Notes: a model not told the origin generated them from the letters alone. Positions 5,761 through 14,930 are shown, counted from the first letter of the stretch. The stretch is DNA of 64,000 nt from Planctomycetota bacterium (GCA_016716265.1 JADJWQ010000006.1:2321501-2385500), one strand, 5' to 3'. Translations and numbers: made by a program.

Positions 5761-8142
5761 ATGCTCGCCCCCTGCCCGCCCCGCGGCGCCCTGTCGAGGC
5801 GCCACGTTCCGCCCGGCGTCTGCCTCTCGATCGCCTGCTCGCTGTTCCTCGCGGCCTGTGGCGGCGGGGGCGGCGGCACCCCCGGCAATGGAACGCCGCG
5901 CGATCCCAATCCGCCCGAGCTGCGGTTCGTGTCGTTGCAGACCGACGAGACCGCCGTGCAGGCCGGGACGATCTCGATCGCGTGGGTCGCGAACGACGTC
6001 GACGACGACGCGACCGTGTCGATCTTCGCCGACGTCGACGGCGATCTCGGCACGACCTCCGATCGCCATACGCTGGTCGACGAGGTCGCGGAGGCGGACG
6101 GTCAGGTCAGCCGGGTGACAGTCGATCTGGTCGAGGTCCCCGATGGCACGTTCGCGGTGGTCGGCCGCGTGCGCGACGGCAAGGGCGGCGAGCTGCGCGT
6201 CGCGGCCCCCGGCCAGATGATCGTCGAGGATCGCTCGCTGGTCGCGCCGATCGCCAGTGGGACGGTCGAGATCACCGCCCACCTGCCCAGGCCCGACGGC
6301 TCGTTCGACGTGCTCGGCCGGTTCAGCGGCCAGGTGGCGTTCGACGTCCGCAATCGGATCGAGAGCTCGGGCCGCAACTGGGACACCTTCGTGGCGAGCT
6401 ACACCCGCCGCGGGGTGCTGCGCTGGCTGTCGGTGTTCGAGTGCACGGGCGACATGGACGCCTCGGCCTTCCTGCGGGAGGCGAACGGCGACCTGCTGAT
6501 CGCCGGCTCGTTCGGCGGGATCCTGACGCTGCCCGGCGGCACGACCGCGCGCGGCCAGGACCTCGACGTGTTCCTGGCGCGCGTGTCCGCCGACGGCGAG
6601 CAGCTCTGGGTCGGGACCGCGGCGAGCCCGAACCGGGACCTCGCCACGGACATCGCGTTCCTGTCCGACGGGTCGTTCGTCGTCGCCGGGACCTTCAATG
6701 TCGGCAATACGACCTACGGCATCGACTTCGGCAACGACCGCAATGGCCAGCCGGTGTCGCTGCCGTCGGCCGGCATCGGCGACGGGTTCGTGGCCCGTTA
6801 CGAGAGCGACGGCAAGCCGGTGTGGGCCAGGTCGGTCGGCGGCAGGGCGACCGACCGCGCGCTCGCCGTCGCCGTGCTCGCCGGCGACCGCATCGTGGTC
6901 GGCGGCTCCTTCGAGGGCACCGCGAGCTTCGGCGGCGGCTCGGTGCAGCACACCGCGTCCGGAGACGCCGACGCGTATCTGGCCGAGTGGTCGCCGGGCG
7001 GCACGCTCGTGCGCGTCGATACGTTCGTCGGCACTGGCGCCGAGGAGATCGTCGACGTGGCCCGCTGCGCCGGCGGCGACGTGGCGGTCCTCGCGAACTC
7101 GGGCAGCACGTTCCTCGACATCGCCGGCCAGACGTCGCTGGCGCTCGCCACCGGCAAGGGCGTGACGCTGGCGCGGTTCGCACCCGACGGTCTCCTGCGC
7201 TGGGCGCACGGCGAAGCAGTCGGCCCGGGCGACTGCGCGGGCAGCCGGCTCCTGCCGCTCGACGACGACGGGCTGCTGGTCGCCGGCACCTATGCGGACG
7301 GCGCAGTGTTCGGTGCGGGCGGTCCGACGCTCGGCGCGCTCGGGAGGGCCGATGGCTTCCTGACGAGCCGCGCCGTCGACGGCTCCCTGCGGTGGCTGCG
7401 CCGCTTCGGCACGGCCGACGTCGCGAGCGGCATGGTGGTCAGCATCGGCCCCGACCGCACGATCCTCGTCACCGGCGACCGCGGCACCGCCGATCTCCGC
7501 GTCTACGCCGAGCGCGGCAACGTCACGCTCCCGGCGACGGGCAACGGCAGCGACTTCATCGTGCGCTTCAATCCGGACGTCGAATTCGGCCGCTCACCGG
7601 ACCTGTCGCGGCGGGTCGCCGGCCGCTCGACGCTCACCCGCGGCCGCGTCACGATGAACATCGACGGCCTGACCGCGACCTTGTTCGGCTTCGACGACGC
7701 CGAGCTGACCCCCGCGATCCGCCAGCTGTTCGAGGAGCATCCGCTGGTCGGGCTGCTGGTCCTGCAGGAAGCCAATGGACCGGACCGCGGCAGCGCCCAT
7801 CTCGAAGCCGCGCGCCTGCTCGCGTCCCGGGGCATCGAGACGCACATCCCGTTCAACGCCTCGGTCTACGGCGGCGGGATCGACCTGTTCCTCGGCGGTC
7901 GCCGCCGCACGGCGTTCGAGGGCGCGATCATCGGCGTGCGCTCGTGGATCGACGAGAGCGGGCTGACGGGCTACGACATCCGCAATGATCGCGGCCAGGC
8001 GGCACACGTCCCCTACCTGGAGTTCTACCAGGCCATGGGCGTGCCGACCGATTACTACTGGTTCTACATCCAGACCCCGCGGAACACCTGGAGCCGCCTG
8101 ACGCGCGCGGATCTCGAGCGCTACTCGCTGGTGACGGAGTGA
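5761..8142 (+). CDS. Lipoprotein with beta-propeller (SBBP-like) repeats and ClpP-like C-terminal domain
   Basis: The product is 793 aa. The signal peptide ends in a lipobox (FLAACGGGGG). Residues of roughly 180-600 form repeated blades of the type DVFLARVSADGEQLWVG, DGFVARYESDGKPVWARS and DAYLAEWSPGGTLVR, separated by VAGTF/VGGSF strands, which is the SBBP beta-propeller pattern. The C-terminal ~170 residues (LVGLLVLQEANGPDRGS, GGIDLFLGGRRRTAFEGA, IIGVRSW) resemble the ClpP/crotonase-fold periplasmic family (COG3904-like), but the SAC-type nucleophile motif expected there is not seen. It is therefore possibly a non-catalytic relative. The protein is probably outer-surface attached. ATG 5761 is the only start that keeps the signal peptide intact. 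Confidence 0.75.
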   Translation: MLAPCPPRGALSRRHVPPGVCLSIACSLFLAACGGGGGGTPGNGTPRDPNPPELRFVSLQTDETAVQAGTISIAWVANDVDDDATVSIFADVDGDLGTTSDRHTLVDEVAEADGQVSRVTVDLVEVPDGTFAVVGRVRDGKGGELRVAAPGQMIVEDRSLVAPIASGTVEITAHLPRPDGSFDVLGRFSGQVAFDVRNRIESSGRNWDTFVASYTRRGVLRWLSVFECTGDMDASAFLREANGDLLIAGSFGGILTLPGGTTARGQDLDVFLARVSADGEQLWVGTAASPNRDLATDIAFLSDGSFVVAGTFNVGNTTYGIDFGNDRNGQPVSLPSAGIGDGFVARYESDGKPVWARSVGGRATDRALAVAVLAGDRIVVGGSFEGTASFGGGSVQHTASGDADAYLAEWSPGGTLVRVDTFVGTGAEEIVDVARCAGGDVAVLANSGSTFLDIAGQTSLALATGKGVTLARFAPDGLLRWAHGEAVGPGDCAGSRLLPLDDDGLLVAGTYADGAVFGAGGPTLGALGRADGFLTSRAVDGSLRWLRRFGTADVASGMVVSIGPDRTILVTGDRGTADLRVYAERGNVTLPATGNGSDFIVRFNPDVEFGRSPDLSRRVAGRSTLTRGRVTMNIDGLTATLFGFDDAELTPAIRQLFEEHPLVGLLVLQEANGPDRGSAHLEAARLLASRGIETHIPFNASVYGGGIDLFLGGRRRTAFEGAIIGVRSWIDESGLTGYDIRNDRGQAAHVPYLEFYQAMGVPTDYYWFYIQTPRNTWSRLTRADLERYSLVTE

Positions 8143-8185
8143 CGCGCGATCGGCCGGGCGAACGGGCCCGGTGCGCAGGCGGCTC

Positions 8186-9334
8186 TCAATAGTGCAGGCG
8201 CAGCGTGGCGGCATTGCCGAGCCTGACCGCACCGATCGGCGGCAGGCTCGGCGACTCGCTCGAAACGCGCGTCGCAGCGGGTCGGATCCCGGTCCCGATC
8301 GTCAGCCGGACCGCGAGCGACGGGAAGATCGACACCGCTCCGGACACCGGGTCGGTGTCGGTCGCGACGTTCTGCATGTAGAGCGTCGCACCGGCGAGGC
8401 CGGGGTCGTTCGGGACCGGCGTGCCGGGGACGGTCAGTCGGCCTGACCCGGCGTCGTAGGTGAGCGGCCAGCCCTCGCCGATCAGCTCGATCGCCCACTG
8501 GCAATTCGGCGAGGCCGGCAATCCGAGACTGGCGAGCGGGAACGGCGTCGTCATGCCGAACACACTCGAGCCCAGCCCGGTGCGGCTGAAGAACAGACCG
8601 TTGATCGCGAGGCTCGGCATGTTCTGCGGGTAGCCCGCGAACGAGAACGAGAGCACACCGCCGGGGACGAGCTGCTCGGTGTTCCAGCTGAAGTTGCCGG
8701 ACGTGTTGCCGGTGCTGGTGCGGCACGCGTACTGGACGAACTCCTGGCTCGCCATCCCGCCCTCGATCCGGTAGCCCTCCAGATACCACGACCGGAGGTT
8801 CGTGACGGTCGTCTGGAAGTCGACGACGAGGCTGCCGCCGGCCGCGCGCGAGAACGGCACCGGCGACGCGAACGGAATCGGGGCCTGCCACGCCGCGGGC
8901 CAGCCACCGACCGTGGTGGCCGGTAGGCTCACCGAGCCCGTGAACACGGTGGTCGGGTTGGCGCCGTGATTGGTGGCGAAGGTCGCGCTGGCGGCGTCGG
9001 GAGTCAGGGGCCCCTGGGACACGAGGATCGTGGTCCGGTAGGTGCTGGCGACGTTCGCGTATTGATGCTCGCTGCGCACCGAGCACGCGTTCAGCAGCGC
9101 GGACGCGACCGGCACGTCGTTCGCGTCGTACAGGTATTGCGTGCGCGACACCCACCCCGACAGCGTCGAGCCGAAGAACGGACCGCTCTGGTCCGAGCGA
9201 TCGGGCCAGACCGCGCCAGGTGCAGCGAGCGTCGCCTTCGAAGGCACCACGAACCCGGTCTGCGCCCGCGCGACCGGCACAACGAGACCCCACAGCACTG
9301 CGAGGCCGAGACCCGTTGGCGAGAGGGCATTCAT
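8186..9334 (-). CDS. Secreted protein of unknown function
   Basis: The product is 382 aa with a Sec signal (LGLAVLWGLVVPVARAQ) and ATG 9334 preceded by an AGG-type ribosome-binding site. The mature part is rich in Ser, Gly, Pro and beta-strand patterns with few charged residues, typical of planctomycetal secreted proteins. No domain is recognised. It shares a general style (short, Gly/Pro/Ser-rich beta protein starting right after AQ) with the product of 40577-41680. It converges on the gene ending at 8142. A weak GC hairpin (CCGGGC 8154-8159 with GCCCGG 8166-8171) lies in the 43-bp gap. Confidence 0.65.
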   Translation of the reverse strand: MNALSPTGLGLAVLWGLVVPVARAQTGFVVPSKATLAAPGAVWPDRSDQSGPFFGSTLSGWVSRTQYLYDANDVPVASALLNACSVRSEHQYANVASTYRTTILVSQGPLTPDAASATFATNHGANPTTVFTGSVSLPATTVGGWPAAWQAPIPFASPVPFSRAAGGSLVVDFQTTVTNLRSWYLEGYRIEGGMASQEFVQYACRTSTGNTSGNFSWNTEQLVPGGVLSFSFAGYPQNMPSLAINGLFFSRTGLGSSVFGMTTPFPLASLGLPASPNCQWAIELIGEGWPLTYDAGSGRLTVPGTPVPNDPGLAGATLYMQNVATDTDPVSGAVSIFPSLAVRLTIGTGIRPAATRVSSESPSLPPIGAVRLGNAATLRLHY

Positions 9335-12127
9335 GAGGACTCCTTGGCTGCCTGCCCTTGCGGATTCAGTGTAGACCGTTCTGCGCAACCGCCGGAACCG
9401 GGCCCGTACCACATCGAGACACCGACCCGGGCGCTCGGCCCGCCGAGACGACCGGGCTGCGGGCCCAACGCCCGCAAGGCGGCCGCACGTCGCGCTCCTC
9501 GCGCCCGGCAGCCAGCCGAGCTGACTCGGCGGCGTAGCGGCGCTATACCTCTGCGCGGTGAGAAGGCCCCATGAACGATCCCCGCCGCAGCCGTGACTCG
9601 TATCCGGAGCTCCCCTCCGAGCTGTTCGGGGCGTTGGTCGACCTGGTCGACCGCGAGCTGTCGATCGCGGAGCGGGAGCTGGAGCTGGCGGCGATCGAGC
9701 GGCGGTTCGCCGGCCACGCGCGCGCGGTGCGGCGGGCGTTCGAGGGCATGCTGCAGGGTGGCGTGCGCGAGGCGCGCGACGACGACACCGGGCTGCCCGA
9801 GCAGGTCGGACCCTACCGCATCCTCGAGCAGCTCGGCGCGGGCGGCATGGGGGTCGTCTACGTCGCCGAGCAGAGGTCGCCGGTGCGGCGGCGGGTCGCG
9901 CTCAAGGTCGTCAAGCGCGGCATGGCGACGCGCGAGGTGCTGGCGCGCTTCGCACTGGAGCGGCGCGCGCTGGCGGCGATGGACCACCGCTGCATCGCCA
10001 AGGTGTTCGAGGCCGGCGAGACCGAGCGGGGCGAGCCGTACTTCGTGATGGAGCTGGTGCAGGGGCTGCCGATCACCGCCTACTGCGACAAGCACCGGCT
10101 GACGATCCCCGAGCGCCTGAAGCTGTTCCAGCAGGTCTGCGCCGGCGTGCAGCACGCGCACCAGCGCGGCGTCATCCACCGCGACCTGAAGCCCGGCAAC
10201 GTGCTGGTCGCGCGCGACGGCGACGAGCACCTGCCGAAGATCCTCGACTTCGGCCTCGCCAAGGCGACCAACCAGGACTTCCTCGAGGCGACCGTCTACA
10301 CCCAGCAGGAGCGGATCCTCGGCACTCCCGAGTACATGGCGCCCGAGCAGGCCGCCGGCGACGGCGAGGTCGTCGACATCCGCGCCGACGTCTACTCGCT
10401 CGGCGTGATGCTCTACGAGCTGCTGACCGCCGAGCTGCCGTTCAGCACGCAGGAGCTGCGCCGGGCGGGCGCCCTCGAGGCATTACGCTGGATCCGCGAG
10501 AAGGACCCGCCGAAGCCGAGCACGAAGCTGCTGTCGCAGCCGGATGCGGCGACCGACTGCGCGCAGAAGCGGCGCAGCTCGCTGGCGGCGCTGTCGCGCG
10601 CGCTGAAGGGCGATCTCGACTGGATCGCGATGCGCGCGATGGCGAAGGAGCCGGAGCGCCGTTACGACTCGACCAACGCGCTGGCGGTCGACCTGCAGCG
10701 CCACCTCGACCACGAGCCGGTGCTCGCCGGGCCGCCGAGCCCGGCCTACCGCCTGAAGAAGGCGCTGCGCCGCTACCGCGTGCAGGCGGTCGCAGCACTC
10801 CTCGTGCTCGTCGCGTTGGTCGGAGGTGGCGTCGCGGCACTGATCGGCTTCCAGGAGGCGCAACGGACCGCACAACGCTTCCAGCAGCGAACCGAGGAGT
10901 TCAACCAACTGACTGCGGCAGTGCTGCTGGAGCGGGTGCAGAAGATGCTGGCGGACCCGCCACCGGCCTTGCCGGAACACCTTGCGGATTACGAGCGCTG
11001 CCCCACCGACCTGGAACGGCTGACGAAGCTGCTGCCGGACATCGACCGGACGCTGGAGCAGATCCGCGCGCGTGCTCCGAAGCAGCCGGATGGCACGCGC
11101 GCGTTCGCGGCCGAGCACGACGAGTTCCTGTACGAGACGCTGAGCCTCGTGGCGGAGCAGGCGCCGGGAATCGCCGACTCGTCCGCGTTCGCACGGCTGC
11201 GCGACGTCGATCTGCGCTGGGTGCGGCACCTCGGTGCATTGTCGCAAGACGAGGACTACCTGAGCGACTGGAACCGCGCGGCAAGAGAGATCGCACGGAG
11301 TCCCCAATACGCGGAGCACCCGATCCCCGACCTCAAACCACAGTCGGGTCTGTGGCCGATCGACGAGAACCCGGTGACTCACCTGTGGGAGTTCTATCAC
11401 CTGCGATCGGCGTGGGACAGGGTGAGCGAGCCGAGGTCGATCGTCGTGCCCCGACACGACGCCGAGGGACGCATCAAGGTCGAGCCGGGCACCGGGATCG
11501 TATTCGTGTTGATTCCGGGTGGGACGTTCTGGATGGGGGCGCAGAGAGAGGACGAGAACAAGCCGAATCACGAGCCGGCTGCGCTTGACGACGAGCAGCC
11601 GGTGCACGAGGTCACTCTGGCGCCGTTCCTGCTGGCACGCCATGAGCTGACCAAGGGCCAATGGCAGAGGCTGGTGTTCGGACACTTGCCAGTGAGCCCG
11701 TCCTATGTGCATCCGTTCGACATTGTTGATGAACCGACGCATCCCGTGCAGGCCATCACGTGGGACTGGTGCATGCGCCTGCTCGGTCACGAAGGGCTGA
11801 CGTTGCCGACCGAGGCTCAGTGGGAGTACGGCTGTCGCTCGGGAACGACGACGCCGTGGTGGACGGGCGAGGAGGCATCGTCACTCATCGCGATCGAGAA
11901 CCTGGATCTTCCCCTGATCTCCGTCGATGGAATGCGCGCTAACCCCTGGGGTCTGCAACAGGTGCACGGGAATGCCTGTGAGTGGTGCCAAGACTGGCTC
12001 GATGACTACACGGTTCCGAAGCGGCCTGGCGACGGGCTGAGCACGTCATTGGGCTCTGGCCACCGCGTGATCCGCGGCGGTTGCCTAATTGGCCACGCGC
12101 CGAACGTCGCGCGGTCGGCCTACCGTA

Positions 12128-13749
12128 CCCCTTCGTTGCAATAGAACCGCCTCCTCCGAGAGGCCATTCAATCCTTCGCCAAAGCGAGCGATCGATTCGA
12201 TTGGGGTGATGGCCTGCGGACGGAGCTCACCGCTGGTGATCCGCAGCAACACTTATCTCGTGCAAGTGAAAGAGCCTGACATCCGTGCCGTTGCGAAGTT
12301 ACCACAACAACGAACAACACGGAGCAGGCTCCAGTGCGATTGTCACGCCAAGAAGTCCGGAAGTCAAGTGTCGGGATCCCGGAGATCCGCTTTGAGGATC
12401 AGTCCCTGACGTCGTTCTCCGGCCTGGTCATACTGCAGGCTCTCGTCAACGGCATGGGGCTGCGGGCTCGTCTCCAAGAGTGTGTCCGGCATCTGTCGAA
12501 ATCAGCGAGCTACTCGGCCAGCACCTTTCTTCTGATCCTGGTAACGCACTCGTTTCTGGGTTGGCGACGCCTTCGTGATATCGACTACTACCGGGTGACC
12601 CACTTCTAAAGCGTTTCCTCGGACTCGAACGCATCCCTGACGTCTCCACGCTATCGCGTCGACTCGTCCAGATGGACGAACGGGTGGTCGAGGGCCTTCG
12701 CACGCTCCAAGGAACTTGGTCATCGACAGAATACTCGATTCCTGTTCATCCCGCATCACCATGGACTTCGACGGCTCTGTCATCAGCACCAAGAGCCGTC
12801 GAACACAGGGCACTGCAGTCGGCTACCACAAGAAGAAGGGCAGCGCAGCTACTATCCGCTATTTGCGACCATCGCACAGACGGGCCAGTCTTCGATGTGT
12901 TGCATCGTGCTGGGAACGTCCACGACTCCAACGGGGCGCTGGACTTCATTCGGTCGTGTTTCGCGACGCTCCTCGCGCGAGGCTTTCGCGGCCGATTGGA
13001 GGCGCGGCTCGACGGCGCCCACTTCAGCGAGGCGACGTGCGCGTGGCTGCGCGACGAGGGCATCGAGTTTTCAGTCAGCGTGCCGTTCGAGCGCTTCCCA
13101 GAGCTGAAGTCGCTGATCCAGCAGCGAGCGCGCTGGCGGAGCATCGACGAAGAGTGGGCTTGGTTCGAGTGCGACTGGAAGCCGCAGAAGTGGAATCGCG
13201 GCATGCGGTGCCTCGTCTACCGACGTCGGGTCAAGACTCCCCGGAAGGGCCCGATTCAGCTGGACCTCTTCGAGCCGATCGAGCGACATAACGAGCACAA
13301 GGTGGTAATGACGAACAAGCGCGGCACTCCGGTCACCGTGCTTCACTTCCACAACGGTCGAGGTTCGCAGGGAGGATCTTCGCCGAGCTGAAGTCCCACG
13401 GCTCGCTGGACTACATCCCGACTCGCCGCGAGATCGGAAACCGCGTCTACATGCTCGCGTGCGTCCTGGCCCACACGCTCGGCCGCGAGATGCAGATGCG
13501 GGCGACCCCGCCGAGCCGAAAGACGGGACGTACTCGTCCCTGCCTATGGGTGCTCGAGCGCCTCGACACCTTGCGCAGGGCTGTCATTCAGCGCGCAGGA
13601 CGACTGACTCGGCCGCAAGGACGGCTGACCTTGACGATGTCGACCGACGATGCGCTTACCGCCGACTTCCAGCGCCTGCTCGCTCCTTGGCAGAATCAAG
13701 CGGCCTAACGCGTCAGCCCGCCTCGCGCGCGGGTTTTGCAACGTTGGGG
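12128..13749 (+). mobile_element. IS1380-like insertion sequence, copy 1
   Basis: The element is 1622 bp. It starts CCCCTTCGTTGCAATA and ends, read inward from the right, CCCCAACGTTGCAAAA, an imperfect terminal inverted repeat. It is flanked by a 4-bp direct duplication CGTA (12124-12127 and 13750-13753). A near-identical copy is at 57176-58802; comparing the two fixes both ends. Length, 4-bp duplication, CC-starting ends and transposase type fit the IS1380 family. Compared with copy 2 it lacks five single bases, mostly in homopolymers. It splits the VR of the kinase-FGE gene. Confidence 0.9.
12334..13708 (+). pseudogene. IS1380-like transposase, multiply frameshifted (copy 1)
   Basis: The reading frame starts at GTG 12334 and should end at TAA 13708 (~455 aa). 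A lost G before GTGACC at about 12594 brings in a TAA at 12607. Further single-base losses lie near 12711, 12895 and 13373. The DDE elements are readable across frames: MDFDGSV, EARLDGAHFS and the C-terminal IFAELKSHGSLDY...NRVYML region, the typical IS1380 arrangement. The last ~85 codons (13451-13708) are in a clean frame. Several lesions fall in runs of one base, so assembly error is possible, but the copy cannot make a transposase as written. Confidence 0.85.
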
Positions 13750-13921
13750 CGTATTGGCGACACGCCCGGCTACCGCTACGGCCTCCTGGGTTGCCGCGCC
13801 GCCAGGATCATCACGGAGTGACCCGTCACCACCACTCCGCCAGGTCGACAACGCCTGTGACGCTCGCCCACTCGACCGCCCCCGAGTCAATGGACACCTG
13901 CCGAGCCCCGGCTGCATACCT

Positions 13922-14218
13922 TCACACCAGGTGCGACAGGAACTCGGCTGCGCCGACGACGGCGAGCTCCGTGTCGCCGAACGCATGCCGCTCGAAGGTC
14001 GGCCGGCGGGCGACCTGGATGGCCCGCCGGCAGGGGCGGACGCCGGCGAACGCTCGCCAGCTCGGTGCGGGGCGGGTGTCTGGCGGCTCGACCTCGACCG
14101 GCAGCCGCAGGGTGTCGCCGTGCACGAAGAGGAAGTCGGGCTCCCGTCTCACCGTCGTGCGCAGTTCGAACGGCTCGAGGGCACCTTCCATGCGACCGAT
14201 CCTGACGCGACAGTTCAT
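13922..14218 (-). CDS. Hypothetical protein
   Basis: The product is 98 aa, starting MNCRVRIGRMEGALEPFEL and ending AAEFLSHLV. Composition is normal for a real soluble protein (mixed charge, no long Arg/Pro runs), unlike the many spurious frames around it. Its ATG overlaps the stop of the upstream ORF at 14215-14361 (ATGA), which supports a coupled two-gene unit. I recognise no family. The location right after the DGR target and IS suggests an accessory or transferred module, perhaps a toxin-antitoxin-like pair, but nothing in the sequence proves that. Confidence 0.45.
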   Translation of the reverse strand: MNCRVRIGRMEGALEPFELRTTVRREPDFLFVHGDTLRLPVEVEPPDTRPAPSWRAFAGVRPCRRAIQVARRPTFERHAFGDTELAVVGAAEFLSHLV

Positions 14219-14361
14219 CCTATCGGCCCGGGTGCGGGCGACAGTGACGCACGGGGAACGTCCTGTGCGAACAACGGCTCGGGGAACGGCCCGTAGGCCG
14301 TCAATAGGTCGAGATTCGCCTCGTCGGTCGCGGTGGCGCGCGACAGGTTCACGCTCGCCAT
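14215..14361 (-). CDS. Small hypothetical protein, coupled to 13922-14218
   Basis: This is a 48-aa frame starting MASVNLSRATATDEANLD and containing LLTAYGPFPEPLF. The stop overlaps the next start by ATGA. The N-terminal half looks protein-like; no family is recognised. An upstream minus-strand frame (14349-14600, ending KSRSKEDNDDLETG) also has protein-like stretches but needs a frameshift, so this ORF may be the end of a decayed longer gene. Confidence 0.35.
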   Translation of the reverse strand: MASVNLSRATATDEANLDLLTAYGPFPEPLFAQDVPRASLSPAPGPIG

Positions 14362-14930
14362 GACCTGGACCGGGCACCGGTCTCGAGATCGTCATTGTCT
14401 TCCTTCGAGCGGGACTTCCCGCGGGGACCCTCGTGGATCTCGCCCAGCGCCAGGAGCGGCGCTTCGCGGCTGACCGATTCCGCGACGACCGGCTTCGGGT
14501 CGTGCGCCCAAAGGCGCGGAGCTCGACGTCGTCCCGGTCCCGACGTGCATTCTCCTGCCCCGTTCCCACAGCAGCACCTTCGACAGCATCGTCTCGCCAC
14601 TCGGCTGCGGCCCGGGGTCGAACGCGATCCGGTTCCACCGACCTGACCAGAATCGCGTCTGGCGCGATTCTGGTCAGGCGCGCCCGGGCCGGCGTGTCCC
14701 GCAGGGACGACGAGGCGCTACGTGACGGTGGCAGGCGGCTCGTCGCTCGGCGCCGCCAGCGGCTGGCAGCCCGCCCGACCCCCGGTGCGCCGCCCGGCGA
14801 CCAGCTCGCACCGAGCAGGCTGCGCCCACTGGCGCTCGAACGCCCATGCGAGCGGCCCGTCCGGTACGATGGCCCGCGCGGCCGAAGCGTCCGCTCCGCG
14901 GGCCGCCCGGCTGCGACGGAGGAACCGACG
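14362..14930. other. Gene-poor region with possible decayed minus-strand gene
   Basis: No intact gene is supported over these 569 bp. On the minus strand protein-like stretches (AFDPGPQPSGETMLSKVLLWERGR around 14550-14630, and WAHDPKPVVAESVSREAPLL around 14450-14510) sit in different frames, suggesting a frameshifted relic. The region also contains the long palindrome at 14642-14678. A GGAGGA ribosome-binding site for the gene at 14931 lies near its right end. Confidence 0.4.
14642..14678. repeat. Perfect 16-bp palindrome (hairpin)
   Basis: CCTGACCAGAATCGCG at 14642-14657 is the exact reverse complement of 14663-14678, with a 5-nt loop TCTGG. It is the longest perfect hairpin I found in the window and is less GC-rich than its surroundings. 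It could be a REP-type element, a transcription attenuator or a protein-binding palindrome. No T-tract follows on either side. Confidence 0.7.

Larger units (their letters stand above)
12053..13803 (+). repeat. Second variable repeat (VR2), interrupted
   Basis: VR2 consists of 12053-12127 plus 13754-13803 (125 nt), homologous to TR 2450-2571 with one extra codon (CTA) inserted. It ends in CTGGGTTGCCGCGCCGCC, an IMH-like block with one change. Most differences from TR fall on template adenines. However, I also count about ten non-adenine differences (for example CGC to AAC and several third-position C to T). VR2 therefore looks like an older or separately templated repeat, not a fresh product of this TR. 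The insertion point is in the middle of the variable segment. Confidence 0.8.
9571..13821 (+). pseudogene. Second DGR-type target: transmembrane Ser/Thr kinase-FGE fusion, split by an IS
   Basis: Joining 9571-12127 to 13754-13821 (dropping the insertion and one 4-bp duplicate) restores an 874-aa frame. Residues ~83-380 are a PknB-type kinase: GAGGMGVVY loop, Lys112 in VALKVVK, HRDLKPGN at 203-210, DFG 226-228, GTPEYMAPEQ. A transmembrane helix spans ~404-427, a helical linker follows, and an FGE/SUMF1 domain covers ~640-874 (FVLIPGGTFWMG, LPTEAQWEYGCRSG, HGNACEWCQDW, RVIRGG). The topology suggests a cytoplasmic kinase controlled by an outside-facing lectin-like FGE sensor whose tip is the DGR variable repeat. 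In the present state translation stops at 12144, a few codons into the insertion, so the last ~22 residues, including half the variable repeat, are lost. The intact parts show no other damage, suggesting recent disruption. Confidence 0.9.

Noticed and set aside
4245..7988. Very long open frames opposite or across real genes (for example 4245-7988 +, 15416-18022 +, 18510-21215 -, 49048-53865 +)
   Set aside because: They are Arg/Pro/Ala-rich, have no domain motifs and overlap genes with clear motifs and coupled starts; long shadow frames are expected at this GC content.
12128..13749. Insertion in VR2 as a group II intron or DGR-derived event
   Set aside because: It has terminal inverted repeats, a 4-bp target duplication, a DDE transposase and a second copy elsewhere, so it is a DNA transposon.
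13822..13921. Second template repeat near the kinase-FGE target
   Set aside because: No AAC-rich sequence similar to the FGE 3' end is found after 13821; the only TR seen is at 2450-2571.
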